A stretch of 64,000 bases of DNA from Flavobacterium pisciphilum (GTDB lineage Bacteria > Bacteroidota > Bacteroidia > Flavobacteriales > Flavobacteriaceae). Positions 36,879-46,679 of the stretch are shown here, piece by piece; positions within the stretch are counted from its first letter, which is position 1, and each line of letters starts with the position of its first letter. The stretch covers positions 2,356,001 through 2,420,000 of the forward strand of contig NZ_JAJJMO010000001.1 in the NCBI RefSeq assembly GCF_020905345.1, in the 5' to 3' direction. Below the pieces are notes generated by a model. It was given only the letters and a program-made list of their open reading frames with translations, had not been told where the DNA came from and searched no databases. A program made the position numbers and the translations under genes.

Positions 36879-39554
36879 TTAATCTGCTATGTTTGGATTT
36901 AGCCATTTCATGGCTTTATCAGTTGAAATACTTCGTCGTTTAGCGTAATCAACAACTTGGTCTTCTTTTATTTTTCCTAATCCAAAATATTTACTCTTTG
37001 GGTTTCCAAAATAATATCCTGATACCGATGACGCTGGCCACATCGCCATACTTTCAGTTAGGGTTACCCCTATCTCATCTTCTACATTTAATAATTTCCA
37101 GATAGTTGGTTTTTCTAAATGATCTGGACAAGCAGGATACCCTGGTGCTGGACGAATTCCTTTATAATTTTCTTCGATTAAATCTTCAGTTGATAATGAC
37201 TCTTCAGCATCATAACCCCAAAAATCTTTACGAACTTCTTCGTGTAAATATTCAGCAAATGCCTCTGCAAAACGATCTGCCAATGCTTTTACCATAATCG
37301 AATTATAATCGTCTAAATCTTTCTCAAATTCAGCCGCCCATTCATCTACACCAAAACCTGTTGTTACACAAAATGCACCTATATAATCCGTCACTCCTGA
37401 GTCTTTTGGCAAAATAAAATCAGACAATGCTATATTTGGCGCCCCTTTCGTTTTCTGCGATTGCTGGCGGAGTGTTAAGAATTTTTCTAATATTACCCCG
37501 TTTTCATCACGCAATTCGATATCATCATCATCTACTTGGTTAGCAGGGAAAATTCCGTAAATTCCTTTTGCTGTTAGTTTTTTCTCTTTCAAGATTACTT
37601 CTAGCATTTCTTGCGCATCTTTAAAAACTGAAGTTGCCTCATTTCCTACCACCTCATCGGTCAAAATTGCTGGGTATTTACCAAACAATTCCCATGTTCT
37701 AAAAAATGGTGTCCAGTCGATATAAGGAACTAAAACGTCTAATTCTACTTCGACAACTTTTGCTCCTATAAATTTTGGTTTAGTCGGAGTATATTCGCTC
37801 CAATCCAATTGCAATTTATTTTTACGTGCTTGTTCAATTGTTAAGAAGTTTTTATCTCGCGAACGATTTAAAAATGTTTCTCTAAAAGCATCGTAATCTG
37901 CACGAATATCACTTGCATATATTTTGCGATTATGATCTAACAGATTCCCTGCAACAGTAACGGCTCTTGAAGCATCGTTTACGTGAATTACAGTCTCTCT
38001 ATATTGCGGAGCGATTTTCACAGCTGTATGCGCACGCGAAGTTGTTGCTCCTCCAATCATAATTGGAATTTTAATTCCTTGTTTGTCTAATTCTTTGGCC
38101 AAATAAACCATTTCGTCAAGCGAAGGAGTAATCAACCCGCTTAATCCAATAATGTCTACTTCGTGTTCAATTGCTGCCGCAATAATCTTTTCTGGAGGCA
38201 CCATTACACCTAAATCAACTATTTCGTAATTGTTACATGCCAGTACTACCGAAACAATGTTTTTACCAATATCATGTACATCTCCTTTTACAGTTGCCAT
38301 AAGGATTTTTCCGTTTCCTTGTTTGTCTCCTGCTTGCTTACTTGCTTCAATAAATGGTAATAAATATGCCACTGCTTTTTTCATTACACGTGCCGATTTT
38401 ACTACCTGTGGTAAGAACATTTTTCCGCTTCCGAATAAATCTCCCACGACATTCATTCCTGTCATTAAGTTAATTTCGATAACTTCAATAGGTTTCACTG
38501 CTGCCAAACGGGCTTCTTCCACATCTTCTTCGATAAAAGCATCGATACCTTTAACTAGTGAATGTGTAATACGCTCCTGAACCGTTCCTAAACGCCACTC
38601 TTGAATTGCTTTTTCATCTGTCTTTACTTCTCCTTTTACATTCTCTGCAAAATCCAAAAGTCTTTCGGTAGCATCATCACGACGGTTAAGAATTACATCT
38701 TCTACATGTTCTAATAAATCTTTAGGAATGTCATCGTATATCGAAAGCATTTCTGGATTTACAATTCCCATTGTCATTCCATTCTGGATTGCATGGTACA
38801 AAAACACAGAGTGCATTGCCTCACGAACAGTATCGTTTCCTCTAAATGAGAACGAAACGTTACTTACTCCACCACTAATATGTGCATGTGGCAAATTATC
38901 ACGAACCCACTTTGTTCCTCTAAAAAAGTCCAACGCATTTAAGCGGTGTTCTTCCATTCCAGTTGCAACTGGAAAAATATTTAAATCGAAAATAATATCC
39001 TGTGGTGGAAAACCAACTTTATCAACTAATATATCATACGAGCGTTGGCAAATTTCGACTCTTCGTTCAAAATTATCAGCTTGCCCAACCTCATCAAAAG
39101 CCATGATAATTGCTGCAGCTCCATAACGTTTAATAAGTTTAGCATGATGAATAAAAGCTTCTTCCCCTTCTTTTAAAGAGATTGAGTTTACAACACTTTT
39201 TCCTTGTACGACTTTAAGACCTGCTTCGATGATTTCCCATTTCGAGCTGTCAATCATAATTGGCACTCTCGAAATATCCGGTTCGGATGCAATTAAATTC
39301 AGGAATTTAGTCATTGCCTGAACTCCATCAAGCATTCCTTCATCCATATTAATATCGATGATTTGTGCTCCTCCTTCTACTTGTTGTCTTGCAATATCAA
39401 GTGCTTCGTCATATTTCTCTTCCTTGATTAAACGCAAGAATTTTCTTGATCCAGTTACGTTCGTACGTTCTCCAATGTTTACAAAAACACTAGTTGGCGT
39501 AATAATTAACGGTTCTAATCCTGCTAATACAAGGTCTCTTCTATTTTCTGCCAT
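36879..39554 (-). CDS. metH: Cobalamin-dependent methionine synthase, folate/B12/activation part
   Basis: 891 residues covering three of the four MetH modules. The pterin-binding barrel is at about 15-280 ([29 protein letters not shown]), the B12 cap and Rossmann domain at about 315-560 ([16 protein letters not shown] with the cobalt-ligating histidine), and the AdoMet-binding reactivation domain at about 580-891 ([20 protein letters not shown]). The homocysteine-binding module is encoded separately by the next gene upstream (39720-40721), so the enzyme is split. Transcription starts beyond that gene under a SAM-I riboswitch. Confidence 0.96.
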   Translation of the reverse strand: MAENRRDLVLAGLEPLIITPTSVFVNIGERTNVTGSRKFLRLIKEEKYDEALDIARQQVEGGAQIIDINMDEGMLDGVQAMTKFLNLIASEPDISRVPIMIDSSKWEIIEAGLKVVQGKSVVNSISLKEGEEAFIHHAKLIKRYGAAAIIMAFDEVGQADNFERRVEICQRSYDILVDKVGFPPQDIIFDLNIFPVATGMEEHRLNALDFFRGTKWVRDNLPHAHISGGVSNVSFSFRGNDTVREAMHSVFLYHAIQNGMTMGIVNPEMLSIYDDIPKDLLEHVEDVILNRRDDATERLLDFAENVKGEVKTDEKAIQEWRLGTVQERITHSLVKGIDAFIEEDVEEARLAAVKPIEVIEINLMTGMNVVGDLFGSGKMFLPQVVKSARVMKKAVAYLLPFIEASKQAGDKQGNGKILMATVKGDVHDIGKNIVSVVLACNNYEIVDLGVMVPPEKIIAAAIEHEVDIIGLSGLITPSLDEMVYLAKELDKQGIKIPIMIGGATTSRAHTAVKIAPQYRETVIHVNDASRAVTVAGNLLDHNRKIYASDIRADYDAFRETFLNRSRDKNFLTIEQARKNKLQLDWSEYTPTKPKFIGAKVVEVELDVLVPYIDWTPFFRTWELFGKYPAILTDEVVGNEATSVFKDAQEMLEVILKEKKLTAKGIYGIFPANQVDDDDIELRDENGVILEKFLTLRQQSQKTKGAPNIALSDFILPKDSGVTDYIGAFCVTTGFGVDEWAAEFEKDLDDYNSIMVKALADRFAEAFAEYLHEEVRKDFWGYDAEESLSTEDLIEENYKGIRPAPGYPACPDHLEKPTIWKLLNVEDEIGVTLTESMAMWPASSVSGYYFGNPKSKYFGLGKIKEDQVVDYAKRRSISTDKAMKWLNPNIAD

Positions 39555-39664
39555 TTCTTTTTTAAGTTACTAAGCCTCTATCCCGATAGCTATCGGGACT
39601 TAGATTCTGAGTTTTTTTTATTTTAGGTTCTAAGTTGCTAAAATTCTTAGCCGCTTAGGTTTTT
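39555..39664. repeat. Period-8 tandem repeats with a perfect 18-base palindrome
   Basis: The metH split gap carries GGTTCTAA, GTTGCTAA, AATTCTTA, GCCGCTTA (39625-39656) and, at 39581-39598, the perfect palindrome TCCCGATAGCTATCGGGA flanked by further NNCTAAG-like units. Confidence 0.65.
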
Positions 39665-39719
39665 CCTTCCTTTTACAATCTATGCCTACTACAAGGTTCA
39701 AAAAACCTTATGAGAAACG

Positions 39720-40721
39720 TTATTCAAAAACTGGCGCTACTCTCGGCTTATAATCTTTTGCTACTTCGGCAATTAATCGAATATGATCTGGAGTTGTTCC
39801 GCAACAACCACCGATGATATTAATTAAATTATCATCTAAATATTCTTTGATGAATGCCTGAGTTTGCTCAGGTGTTTCGTCATATTGCCCGAACGCATTC
39901 GGTAAACCTGCATTAGGATGCGCCGAAACATTAAAACTTGTATGTTGTGCCAATGTTTTTAAATACGGTTTCAATAAATCAGCTCCTAAAGCGCAATTAA
40001 ATCCTACGCTTAATAACGGAATATGTGATACTGAAATAAGGAAAGCTTCTACCGTTTGCCCTGAAAGTGTTCTTCCTGAAGCATCAGTAATTGTTCCTGA
40101 AACCATGATTGGAATTTCAATGTTACGCTCTTCCTTTACTTCTTCGATTGCAAAAAGTGCTGCTTTAGCATTTAAAGTATCAAAAATAGTTTCTACCAAC
40201 AGTAAATCGCAGCCACCATCCATTAGGGCTTCTACTTGTTGTTTGTAAGCAATGCGTAAATCATCAAAAGTTACCGCTCTGTAACCCGGGTCGTTTACAT
40301 CGGGCGACATACTTGCTGTACGGTTTGTTGGACCGATTGAGCCAGCTACAAAACGGGGTTTGTTTGGGTTTTTAGCTGTAAATTCATCAGCTACTTCTCT
40401 AGCCAATTTTGCCGATTCGTAATTTAATTCATAAACAAAATCTTCAAGGAAATAATCGGCCATACCGATTGTTGTACCCGAAAAGGTATTTGTTTCTACG
40501 ATGTCGGCACCCGCTTCATAGTAAGCGGAGTGGACATCGCGAATTGCTTGTGGTTGTGTTATGGATAGTAAATCGTTGTTTCCTTTTAATGGATGCAGAA
40601 AGTCTTTGAAACGCTCTCCTCTAAAATCTTCTTCTGAGAAATTATAGCGTTGCAACATCGTTCCCATTGCTCCATCAAGGATTAGGATATTTTTTTTTAT
40701 TGCTTCTTGAATTGTTGACAT
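39720..40721 (-). CDS. metH: Homocysteine S-methyltransferase module of split methionine synthase
   Basis: 333 residues forming the zinc-dependent homocysteine barrel of Met[16 protein letters not shown] is at the N terminus, with zinc cysteines in GFNCALGAD and [16 protein letters not shown]. It precedes the large metH gene by 165 bases and needs it to act as methionine synthase. Both halves have intact starts and domain borders, so this is gene fission rather than a frameshift. It is the first gene after the SAM-I riboswitch at 41024-41132. Confidence 0.93.
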   Translation of the reverse strand: MSTIQEAIKKNILILDGAMGTMLQRYNFSEEDFRGERFKDFLHPLKGNNDLLSITQPQAIRDVHSAYYEAGADIVETNTFSGTTIGMADYFLEDFVYELNYESAKLAREVADEFTAKNPNKPRFVAGSIGPTNRTASMSPDVNDPGYRAVTFDDLRIAYKQQVEALMDGGCDLLLVETIFDTLNAKAALFAIEEVKEERNIEIPIMVSGTITDASGRTLSGQTVEAFLISVSHIPLLSVGFNCALGADLLKPYLKTLAQHTSFNVSAHPNAGLPNAFGQYDETPEQTQAFIKEYLDDNLINIIGGCCGTTPDHIRLIAEVAKDYKPRVAPVFE

Positions 40722-40797
40722 TTTCTTCTTTTTCTAGCTATGCCCCTAAGGAGCAAGGCTTTTATTAAATATTACCAAAGTTTCAATATCATAGCTC

Positions 40798-40920
40798 TTT
40801 AGCCCCTATTGCTTCACCTAATTTCTATTTTCATAGAAGTTTAGTGAACTACGTTTGTAGTACAATCTTTTTTCTGGAATCCAGAAAAAATGACATATAG
40901 CAGAAAGCGGGAATGTTATG
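40798..40920. repeat. Dispersed intergenic repeat, copy 2
   Basis: Has TAGCCCC near the left end, a TTTTTTCTGGA / TCCAGAAAAAA hairpin and ATATAGCAGAAAGCGGGAA (40895-40913), matching copy 1 at 35583-35690. It lies between the SAM-I aptamer and the metH start, so it would be transcribed as part of the leader. Confidence 0.6.
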
Positions 40921-41023
40921 GGCAAAATGCGCCAATAATTCGCTGCTGATACTGAAATTAGCTCAGTTACATATCGATAAGTTTGTCAAGAAAAGTTTTG
41001 AGAAATACATTGCTGTATTATGT

Positions 41024-41132
41024 GTTATCTATCTTTAATACTATGAATGTATAAAGTAGAATGTAGCACCTTCTTTATGATAAAGGGTTGCTAAGGTTTC
41101 AATGGGTCTATCCCTCCGCCTTTCGTGATAAC
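41024..41132 (-). ncRNA. SAM-I (S-box) riboswitch of metH
   Basis: Read on the minus strand: GTTATC, GAAAGGCGGAGGGAT, AGACCCATTGAAACC, TTAGCAACCC, an insertion hairpin, then AAGGTGCTACATTCTAC and GATAAC closing P1. These are the conserved S-box blocks (AGGG..., GAAxCC, GCAACC, GGTGCTAxxTTC) in order. Rising SAM should switch off metH and probably metF. The 300-base stretch to the start codon contains a dispersed repeat with a hairpin, and the expression platform is not clear. Confidence 0.95.
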
Positions 41133-41155
41133 TTTCAATAAATATATGAACGCTG

Positions 41156-41186
41156 CAAAGTAAAGACATAACCTGAACAATTGCAA
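41156..41186 (-). promoter_or_regulatory. Possible promoter of the metH riboswitch RNA
   Basis: TTG at 41184-41186 and a relaxed -7 element TACTTTG at 41156-41162, 21 bases apart on the minus strand. Transcription would start about 16 bases before the aptamer. Confidence 0.4.
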
Positions 41187-41200
41187 GTGTTTTTATAAGT

Positions 41201-41239
41201 TTCTGAGTTCCTAAGTGTCTTAGGCTCTAAGATCCTACC
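41201..41239. repeat. Period-8 tandem repeat
   Basis: TTCTGAGT, TCCTAAGT, GTCTTAGG, CTCTAAGA, TCCTACCG in register, just downstream of the TfoX-like gene. Confidence 0.7.
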
Positions 41240-41270
41240 GTTTTAAGCCTAAATCTGTGATATAGTTGGA

Positions 41271-41630
41271 TTATTTTTTCTTACTTGATTTTGCAATTGG
41301 ATTAAAGTCTAAACATTTCTGTAGCCAAAAAGCTAAGTCTTGCCTACTATGCCAACCATTCTCTATGATAAAAACATAGTTTTTCATTGCTCTTTCAGAA
41401 TTTGGCATTGGAAGAACATCGTCTCTTTCTAATGCGCTTAAGTAAGCAGCATCATCAATCCGGCACAATAAAAGACTTTCTCCACTTTGCTTGTCAAGCC
41501 GTGTTCCGCAACACATTTTATCATCAACCATAAAAACAATACCTCCAAACATTTGTTTTTCGAAGAATGCTGCTTCTTTGTGCTGAAGAAACGTTCTGAT
41601 TCTTTGGGCATTATCTTCGTCGAAAGCCAT
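41271..41630 (-). CDS. TfoX N-terminal domain protein
   Basis: 119 residues consisting only of the TfoX_N domain: an N-terminal helix (NAQRIRTFLQHKEAAF) then FEKQMFGGIVFMVDDKMCCGTR, the signature MFGG/CG core. In gammaproteobacteria the two-domain Sxy/TfoX protein regulates competence; single-domain TfoX_N proteins in Bacteroidota have no settled role. It is flanked by period-8 repeats on both sides. Low sequence constraint on function. Confidence 0.8.
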   Translation of the reverse strand: MAFDEDNAQRIRTFLQHKEAAFFEKQMFGGIVFMVDDKMCCGTRLDKQSGESLLLCRIDDAAYLSALERDDVLPMPNSERAMKNYVFIIENGWHSRQDLAFWLQKCLDFNPIAKSSKKK

Positions 41631-41640
41631 TTTTTTGAGG

Positions 41641-41672
41641 TTCTAAGGTTCTGAGTTGCTAAGGTACTAAGT
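41641..41672. repeat. Period-8 tandem repeat
   Basis: TTCTAAGG, TTCTGAGT, TGCTAAGG, TACTAAGT. An inverted counterpart lies at 41850-41886. Confidence 0.7.
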
Positions 41673-41802
41673 CAATGTCATTAAGTTAAGATATTTTTTT
41701 ACATTCTATAAAAACTCCGGAGGAATACTATCTTACCCCACTGGGGTTCTTGCCAGTAATCATTATTAATACTATAAATATAATATTCCAATGGGATTAA
41801 AA

Positions 41803-41840
41803 CTAAAAAGCTCAAACTGTGTTACAAGTTTGAGCTTTCT
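41803..41840 (-). terminator. Terminator after the ferredoxin-NADP reductase gene
   Basis: Minus-strand AAAGCTCAAACT / AGTTTGAGCTTT stem ending in TTTTTAGTTTT. Confidence 0.85.
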
Positions 41841-41849
41841 ATATAAAAA

Positions 41850-41886
41850 ATCTTAGAACCTTAGTCGCTTAGCAACTTAGAACCTC
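41850..41886. repeat. Period-8 tandem repeat, inverted orientation
   Basis: On the minus strand GGTTCTAA, GTTGCTAA, GCGACTAA, GGTTCTAA, beginning just after the reductase stop codon. Confidence 0.7.
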
Positions 41887-41889
41887 AAA

Positions 41890-42942
41890 TTAAACTATCG
41901 CCTTAACAACTGCTTTCGGAGCTTCTTTACGAGTTCCATCAAATCCGTCTACACCTGATACAGTAGTATATTTAAGCACATACTTTTTACCAGGGTTGAT
42001 AATTTGATATGCTGCCTGACACATAAGTGTTGCTTCGTGGAATCCACAAAGAATCAATTTTAATTTTCCTGGATATGTATTTACATCCCCAATAGCAAAG
42101 ATTCCCGGAATATTAGTTTGGTAGTCTAATGAATTATTTACTTTAATTGCATTTTTCTCGATTTCTAATCCCCAATCTCCAATTGGACCTAACTTTGGTG
42201 TTAATCCGAAAAGTGGAATAAAATAATCTGTTTCGATTGTACGGTGCGCACCATTTTCTTCAATAACTAATGATTCAATATGCTCAGCTCCGTTTAATCC
42301 GATTACTTCCGCTGGTGTAATTAACTTAATTTTTCCAGCAGTTTTTAATTCTTGTACTTTTTCTACAGAATCTAAAGCTCCTCTAAATTCATTTCTACGG
42401 TGAATTAAAGTTACTTCTGAAGCTATATTTGCAAGGAATATACTCCAGTCTAAAGCTGAATCTCCTCCACCTGCTATTACAACTCTTTTATCTCTGAATT
42501 TTTCTGGATTCTTGATGAAGTATTTTACTCCTTTATTTTCATAAAACTCAATATCTTCAATAAGAGGCTTACGTGGTTCAAAACTTCCTAAACCTCCTGC
42601 AATAGCAATAACCGGTGCATGAAATTTAGTTCCTTTATTTGAGGTTACGATAAAACTTCCGTCTTCTTGTTTCTCAATTGTTTCTGCACGCTCTCCTAAT
42701 GTATAACCTGGTTCAAATTGTTTAATTTGCTCTTGTAAGTTATCAATTAAATCTCCTGCTAATACTTCTGGAAAACCAGGAATATCGTAAATAGGCTTCT
42801 TTGGATATAATTCTGACAGTTGCCCTCCTGCTTGTGGTAGCGCATCTAAAATATGACATTTTAATTTTAACAATCCTGCCTCAAAAACGGCAAATAAACC
42901 AGTTGGCCCAGCTCCTATTATAAGTATGTCTGTTTTAATCAT
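41890..42942 (-). CDS. Ferredoxin-NADP reductase, thioredoxin-reductase-like type
   Basis: 350 residues from the MIKTDILIIGAGPTG start at 42942; an in-frame ATG at 42978 adds 12 residues unlike the family. It has an FAD dinucleotide fold (GAGPTGLFAVFEAGLL), an NADPH fold (VVIAGGGDSALDWSIFL) and a C-terminal FAD motif (IPGIFAIGDVNTY), with no redox-active CxxC, as in YumC-type reductases. It probably supplies reduced ferredoxin to the sulfite reductase encoded at 44466-46556, a sensible partner in this cluster. Confidence 0.9.
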   Translation of the reverse strand: MIKTDILIIGAGPTGLFAVFEAGLLKLKCHILDALPQAGGQLSELYPKKPIYDIPGFPEVLAGDLIDNLQEQIKQFEPGYTLGERAETIEKQEDGSFIVTSNKGTKFHAPVIAIAGGLGSFEPRKPLIEDIEFYENKGVKYFIKNPEKFRDKRVVIAGGGDSALDWSIFLANIASEVTLIHRRNEFRGALDSVEKVQELKTAGKIKLITPAEVIGLNGAEHIESLVIEENGAHRTIETDYFIPLFGLTPKLGPIGDWGLEIEKNAIKVNNSLDYQTNIPGIFAIGDVNTYPGKLKLILCGFHEATLMCQAAYQIINPGKKYVLKYTTVSGVDGFDGTRKEAPKAVVKAIV

Positions 42943-43046
42943 TTTATTGTTGTTTATAATCATTCTTAATAAATACAAAGAAACAAATAATTTACACTAT
43001 TTTCAATGATTTTTATCATTCATTTCTTCCTTTGCTCAAAAAAAAC

Positions 43047-43628
43047 TTATTGTTTATTTTTTAGTGAAGCGGTAATCTCATTCATTTTTTTAACCTTGTC
43101 CTCAAAGTTTCCTTTTAGTGTTTTCCTATATTCATTTAGGTTTTCAACCATTTTATTAATGTCTTCTGGAATAACTTCTTCAAAAAACTCTCGAAGCCTT
43201 TTGGCTGTTGTTGGTGATTTACCATTTGTAGAAATAGCAATTTTAACATTCCCTTTGGTTACGATTCCACCTAAATAGTAGTCACATAATTCGGGAGTAT
43301 CAGCAATATTGCAAATCAGATATCTTTCTCTTGATAAATCATATATCTTTTTGTTTACCAACAAATCGTCGGTACAAGCAATAACCATATGCCGTTTCTT
43401 AAGCATTTTCTTTTTAAACTTTGCTTTTGTCAACGTTAGATTATTGTAGTTTACTCCCAAGATTTCAATTTCTGGCAAAAAGGTAGTAGCAACAACCTCA
43501 ACATTAGCATTAGGACTAGATTTTAATAAAAAAGAAAGCTTTTCTAATCCCACATTTCCACCACCTACAATAAGCACATTAAGCTTATGCAGTTTTAAAA
43601 ATATTGGATATAATTCGTTTCTTTCCAT
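43047..43628 (-). CDS. Precorrin-2 dehydrogenase / sirohydrochlorin ferrochelatase, Met8-like
   Basis: 193 residues matching the N-terminal part of CysG: a Rossmann NAD-binding motif (VLIVGGGNVGLEKLSFLL), VIACTDDLLVNKKIY and CNIADTPELCDYYLGGIVTKGNVKIAISTNGKSP. It oxidises precorrin-2 and inserts iron to give siroheme for sulfite reductase. The methyltransferase half is the separate gene upstream (43700-44461), an unfused version of CysG. A separate ferrochelatase elsewhere cannot be excluded. Confidence 0.92.
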   Translation of the reverse strand: MERNELYPIFLKLHKLNVLIVGGGNVGLEKLSFLLKSSPNANVEVVATTFLPEIEILGVNYNNLTLTKAKFKKKMLKKRHMVIACTDDLLVNKKIYDLSRERYLICNIADTPELCDYYLGGIVTKGNVKIAISTNGKSPTTAKRLREFFEEVIPEDINKMVENLNEYRKTLKGNFEDKVKKMNEITASLKNKQ

Positions 43629-43699
43629 TGCAATCGTATTTTTCTCGCCCTAGCCCTTTCCATAGAAAAGAGAACCAAGTCTTATTTATGTTTATTATA

Positions 43700-44461
43700 T
43701 TATGCTATTTTACTTGAAATAAATTCTTCGTAAAAGCCTTTTAGCTTCGTACTTTCTCTAACTACTTCTCCAATGATAATAATTGCTGGTGAACCTAATT
43801 TATTCTCTGCAGCAATTTCCTGAATTGTATTTATAGTTCCAATTCCCACTTTCTCATCTGGAGTTGTTCCATTTTGAATAATGGCAATCGGTGTTTCTCC
43901 TTTTAATTCTTTCTGAAACAAAGCAACTATCTGTGCTAGCTTACTCATCCCCATCAAAATAACTACTGTAGCCGAAGATTGTGCTGCAAGTGCAACATCT
44001 GAAGATAATTTTCTATCTGAAGTCGTTCCTGTAATTGCCCAAAAGCTCTCTGAAACTCCTCTTTTGGTTATCGAAATTCCTAAATAAGCTGGAACTGCAA
44101 TTACCGATGATATTCCTGGCACTACAAATGTAGGGATTCCAAAACTCTCCACATATTCTATTTCTTCACTTCCACGACCAAACACAAACGGATCTCCTCC
44201 TTTTAGACGTACTACATTTCCATAAGTTAATGCATTATCGACTATCAATTGATTAATCTGATCTTGAGTGTAGGCATGATTTCCTATTCGCTTTCCAACA
44301 AAAATTCGGATTGCATTCTTAGGAGCATACTCCAGAATTTCTTCATTTGCCAAAGCATCATACAAAACCACATTTGCTTCAGCAAGTGCTTTTACACCTT
44401 TTAAAGTCATCAAATCAGGATCACCAGGACCTGCTCCGACTAAAGTTACTTTGGGTTTCAT
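43700..44461 (-). CDS. cobA: Uroporphyrinogen-III C-methyltransferase
   Basis: About 253 residues from the MKPKVTLVGAGPGDPDLMT start. An earlier ATG at 44473 overlaps the sulfite reductase stop and adds four residues, so either may be used. Signatures are VTLVGAGPGDPDL, RLKGGDPFVFGRGSEE and the SAM site VPGISSVIAVPAYLGI. It methylates uroporphyrinogen III to precorrin-2 for siroheme. It is translationally coupled to or closely follows the sulfite reductase gene. Confidence 0.94.
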   Translation of the reverse strand: MKPKVTLVGAGPGDPDLMTLKGVKALAEANVVLYDALANEEILEYAPKNAIRIFVGKRIGNHAYTQDQINQLIVDNALTYGNVVRLKGGDPFVFGRGSEEIEYVESFGIPTFVVPGISSVIAVPAYLGISITKRGVSESFWAITGTTSDRKLSSDVALAAQSSATVVILMGMSKLAQIVALFQKELKGETPIAIIQNGTTPDEKVGIGTINTIQEIAAENKLGSPAIIIIGEVVRESTKLKGFYEEFISSKIA

Positions 44462-44465
44462 TGTA

Positions 44466-46556
44466 TTAAGCATTAGCTAATTCTTGAGCTCTATATTTTT
44501 CGATTGTATCAAAAAATGAAATTCCTTCTTGGATATATTGTTTTGCAAATGCTTCTGAAGGTTCCACTTGATTGATTTGATAAACTAATTCTCTGAATGT
44601 TGTTGGTAATTCAATTTTAGAAGTTGCTATAAAAACAATATCAAACAAATCAACAATACCTGCGTGATTATTTGTTTTTTCATTCTCAGAAAGCAACAAT
44701 GCTTTAGCACCATTTACAAATCCTGCATAAGCATGGTAAATAGCATCTGACCATTTATTTTCATCAAATGATTCTTGAGCAAATGTCAATTTATCTTTTG
44801 CTTCTAATAACAAAGTAGCTACTAAATCAATAACAACACCAGCACATTCTCCAACTCCTACTGCTTTTACATAGTTATCGGCATTACCCCAATCTACAAA
44901 ATCAGCTTCGGTTAAATTGGTTACATCTGCGAAAGGCTTTAATATTTCATAAAAATATTTCTCTCCTTTTGCATCATAATAATTAAGGAATTTTTCTCCA
45001 TTTGCATTAGCATCAAAATCATTTAAGATTGTACGCAATGCATCAGGCCCTCTACGGCTTGGAATTTTTATTACTTTATCAGCAAAACGTCCTGCACCAT
45101 TACCTAATCTTCCTCCTCCCAACAAAACTTGTAACGCTGGCGCTACCAATTTTCCTGAGTTAATTGACATTCCTTGGAATCCAATTGCTGACATATTGTG
45201 TTGTCCACAAGCATTCATACAACCACTAATTTTTATTTCAATTTCATGATTGTTGCTGTATTGAGGATACTCAGCATTTAGAACTTTCTCTAATTCTTCT
45301 GCAATTCCGGTACTACTTGCTATCCCTAGATTACAAGTATCTGTTCCTGGACAAGCAGTAATATCTGCAGTTGAATTATATCCTAAATTCACGAATCCTA
45401 ATTTTGCTAATTCCTGATAAAAGAAAGGCAGATTTGCTTCTTTTACGTGACGAATTACAATATTTTGACGCAATGAAAAACGCAGTTCATTTGCTGCATA
45501 ATTTTTAATCAAATCAGCTAATATTCTAGCTTTATCTGTATAGAAATCCCCTAGTAAAACTTTAATTCCAATAGCAAAATATCCTTCTTGCTTTTGAGCA
45601 ATTACATTCGATTTTTTCCATGCTTCATAAGCTGCTGTATCTTCAATAGTAACTACTGGAACTGCTAGCAATGGCTCCGCAATAGGAGCATCAAATGCTG
45701 TTGTATCTATTTCGTATGTTTCAAAAGCAATTGCTTTTTTCTCTTTTTCAACCAAATCCAAAAAGGCATCTTTTCCTATTTCTTTGATTAAAAATTTCAT
45801 ACGTGCTTTCATTCTTTTTGCACGTTCACCGTATCTATCAAAAATACGGATCACTCCTTCAGCTGTTGGGATAATTTGATTAGCAGGCACAAATTCCGAA
45901 AGTAATTCGGCATGTGCTGGTTGCGAACCTAATCCTCCACCTAACATTATTTTGAATCCACGAACACCATCCACAATTTTTGGAATAAATCCTAAATCGT
46001 GTAAATAGCTCAAAGCAGTATCTTCATCTGATGATGAGAACGAAATTTTAAATTTACGTCCCATTTCCTGACAAATCGGATTTCTTAGTAAATACTGAAA
46101 TAAACCATGTGCATAAGGCGAAACATCAAATGGCTCGTTTACATCTACACCGGCTAATTCGCTAGCTGTAATATTACGAACGGTGTTACCACAAGCTTCA
46201 CGCAATGTAACATCGTCTTTGGCTAAATTTGCCCAAAGCTCTGGAGTTCTATCTAAACTTACATAGTGAATCTGAATGTCCTGACGTGTTGTAATATGCA
46301 AACGCCCTGTAGAATATTCATCAGAAACTTTAGTAATACGTATTAATTGCTCACTAGTAACTTTACCAAAAGGCAATTTAATACGAATCATTTGAACGCC
46401 TTCTTGACGTTGTCCATAAATTCCACGTGCTAAACGAAGACTACGAAAACGTTCATCATCAATTTTTCCGCCACGGAATAAGTGAATCTTTTTTTCTAGA
46501 TCAATAATTTCTTTTTGAACTATCGGATTTTCTATTTCTGTTCTAAAACTTTCCAT
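44466..46556 (-). CDS. Siroheme sulfite reductase with C-terminal HEPN-like extension
   Basis: 696 residues. Two ferredoxin-like half domains and two 4Fe-4S/siroheme segments are present; the cluster cysteines are ACPGTDTC (C-x5-C) and SGCMNACGQH (C-x3-C), near residues 405-450. It reduces sulfite to sulfide, probably with ferredoxin. The usual reductase ends near residue 560; the last 130 residues are an extra helical region containing YAGFVNGAKALLLSENE and NNHAGIVDLFD, a pattern like HEPN domains. It is followed by the siroheme genes. Nitrite reductase is less likely given the sulfur context. Confidence 0.93.
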   Translation of the reverse strand: MESFRTEIENPIVQKEIIDLEKKIHLFRGGKIDDERFRSLRLARGIYGQRQEGVQMIRIKLPFGKVTSEQLIRITKVSDEYSTGRLHITTRQDIQIHYVSLDRTPELWANLAKDDVTLREACGNTVRNITASELAGVDVNEPFDVSPYAHGLFQYLLRNPICQEMGRKFKISFSSSDEDTALSYLHDLGFIPKIVDGVRGFKIMLGGGLGSQPAHAELLSEFVPANQIIPTAEGVIRIFDRYGERAKRMKARMKFLIKEIGKDAFLDLVEKEKKAIAFETYEIDTTAFDAPIAEPLLAVPVVTIEDTAAYEAWKKSNVIAQKQEGYFAIGIKVLLGDFYTDKARILADLIKNYAANELRFSLRQNIVIRHVKEANLPFFYQELAKLGFVNLGYNSTADITACPGTDTCNLGIASSTGIAEELEKVLNAEYPQYSNNHEIEIKISGCMNACGQHNMSAIGFQGMSINSGKLVAPALQVLLGGGRLGNGAGRFADKVIKIPSRRGPDALRTILNDFDANANGEKFLNYYDAKGEKYFYEILKPFADVTNLTEADFVDWGNADNYVKAVGVGECAGVVIDLVATLLLEAKDKLTFAQESFDENKWSDAIYHAYAGFVNGAKALLLSENEKTNNHAGIVDLFDIVFIATSKIELPTTFRELVYQINQVEPSEAFAKQYIQEGISFFDTIEKYRAQELANA

Positions 46557-46644
46557 TTTTCTTTTTTGCTTTAGGCTTTTTTTTGGCTTTAAGCATTAGG
46601 TAATAGACCTTAAGCTTAAAATATAATATCTTGTTATACAGTTT

Positions 46645-46679
46645 TGCTTACAGCTTACAGCCTAAAGCATATTGCTTCT
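46645..46679. repeat. Period-7 tandem repeat
   Basis: GCTTACA, GCTTACA, GCCTAAA, GCATATT, GCTTCTT; a more degenerate stretch in the same register begins near 46567. Lies between cysN and the sulfite reductase gene. Confidence 0.6.

Noticed and set aside
36879..40721. metH as a frameshifted pseudogene
   Set aside because: Both ORFs have complete domains, their own starts and a 165-base gap; fission at a domain border is more likely.
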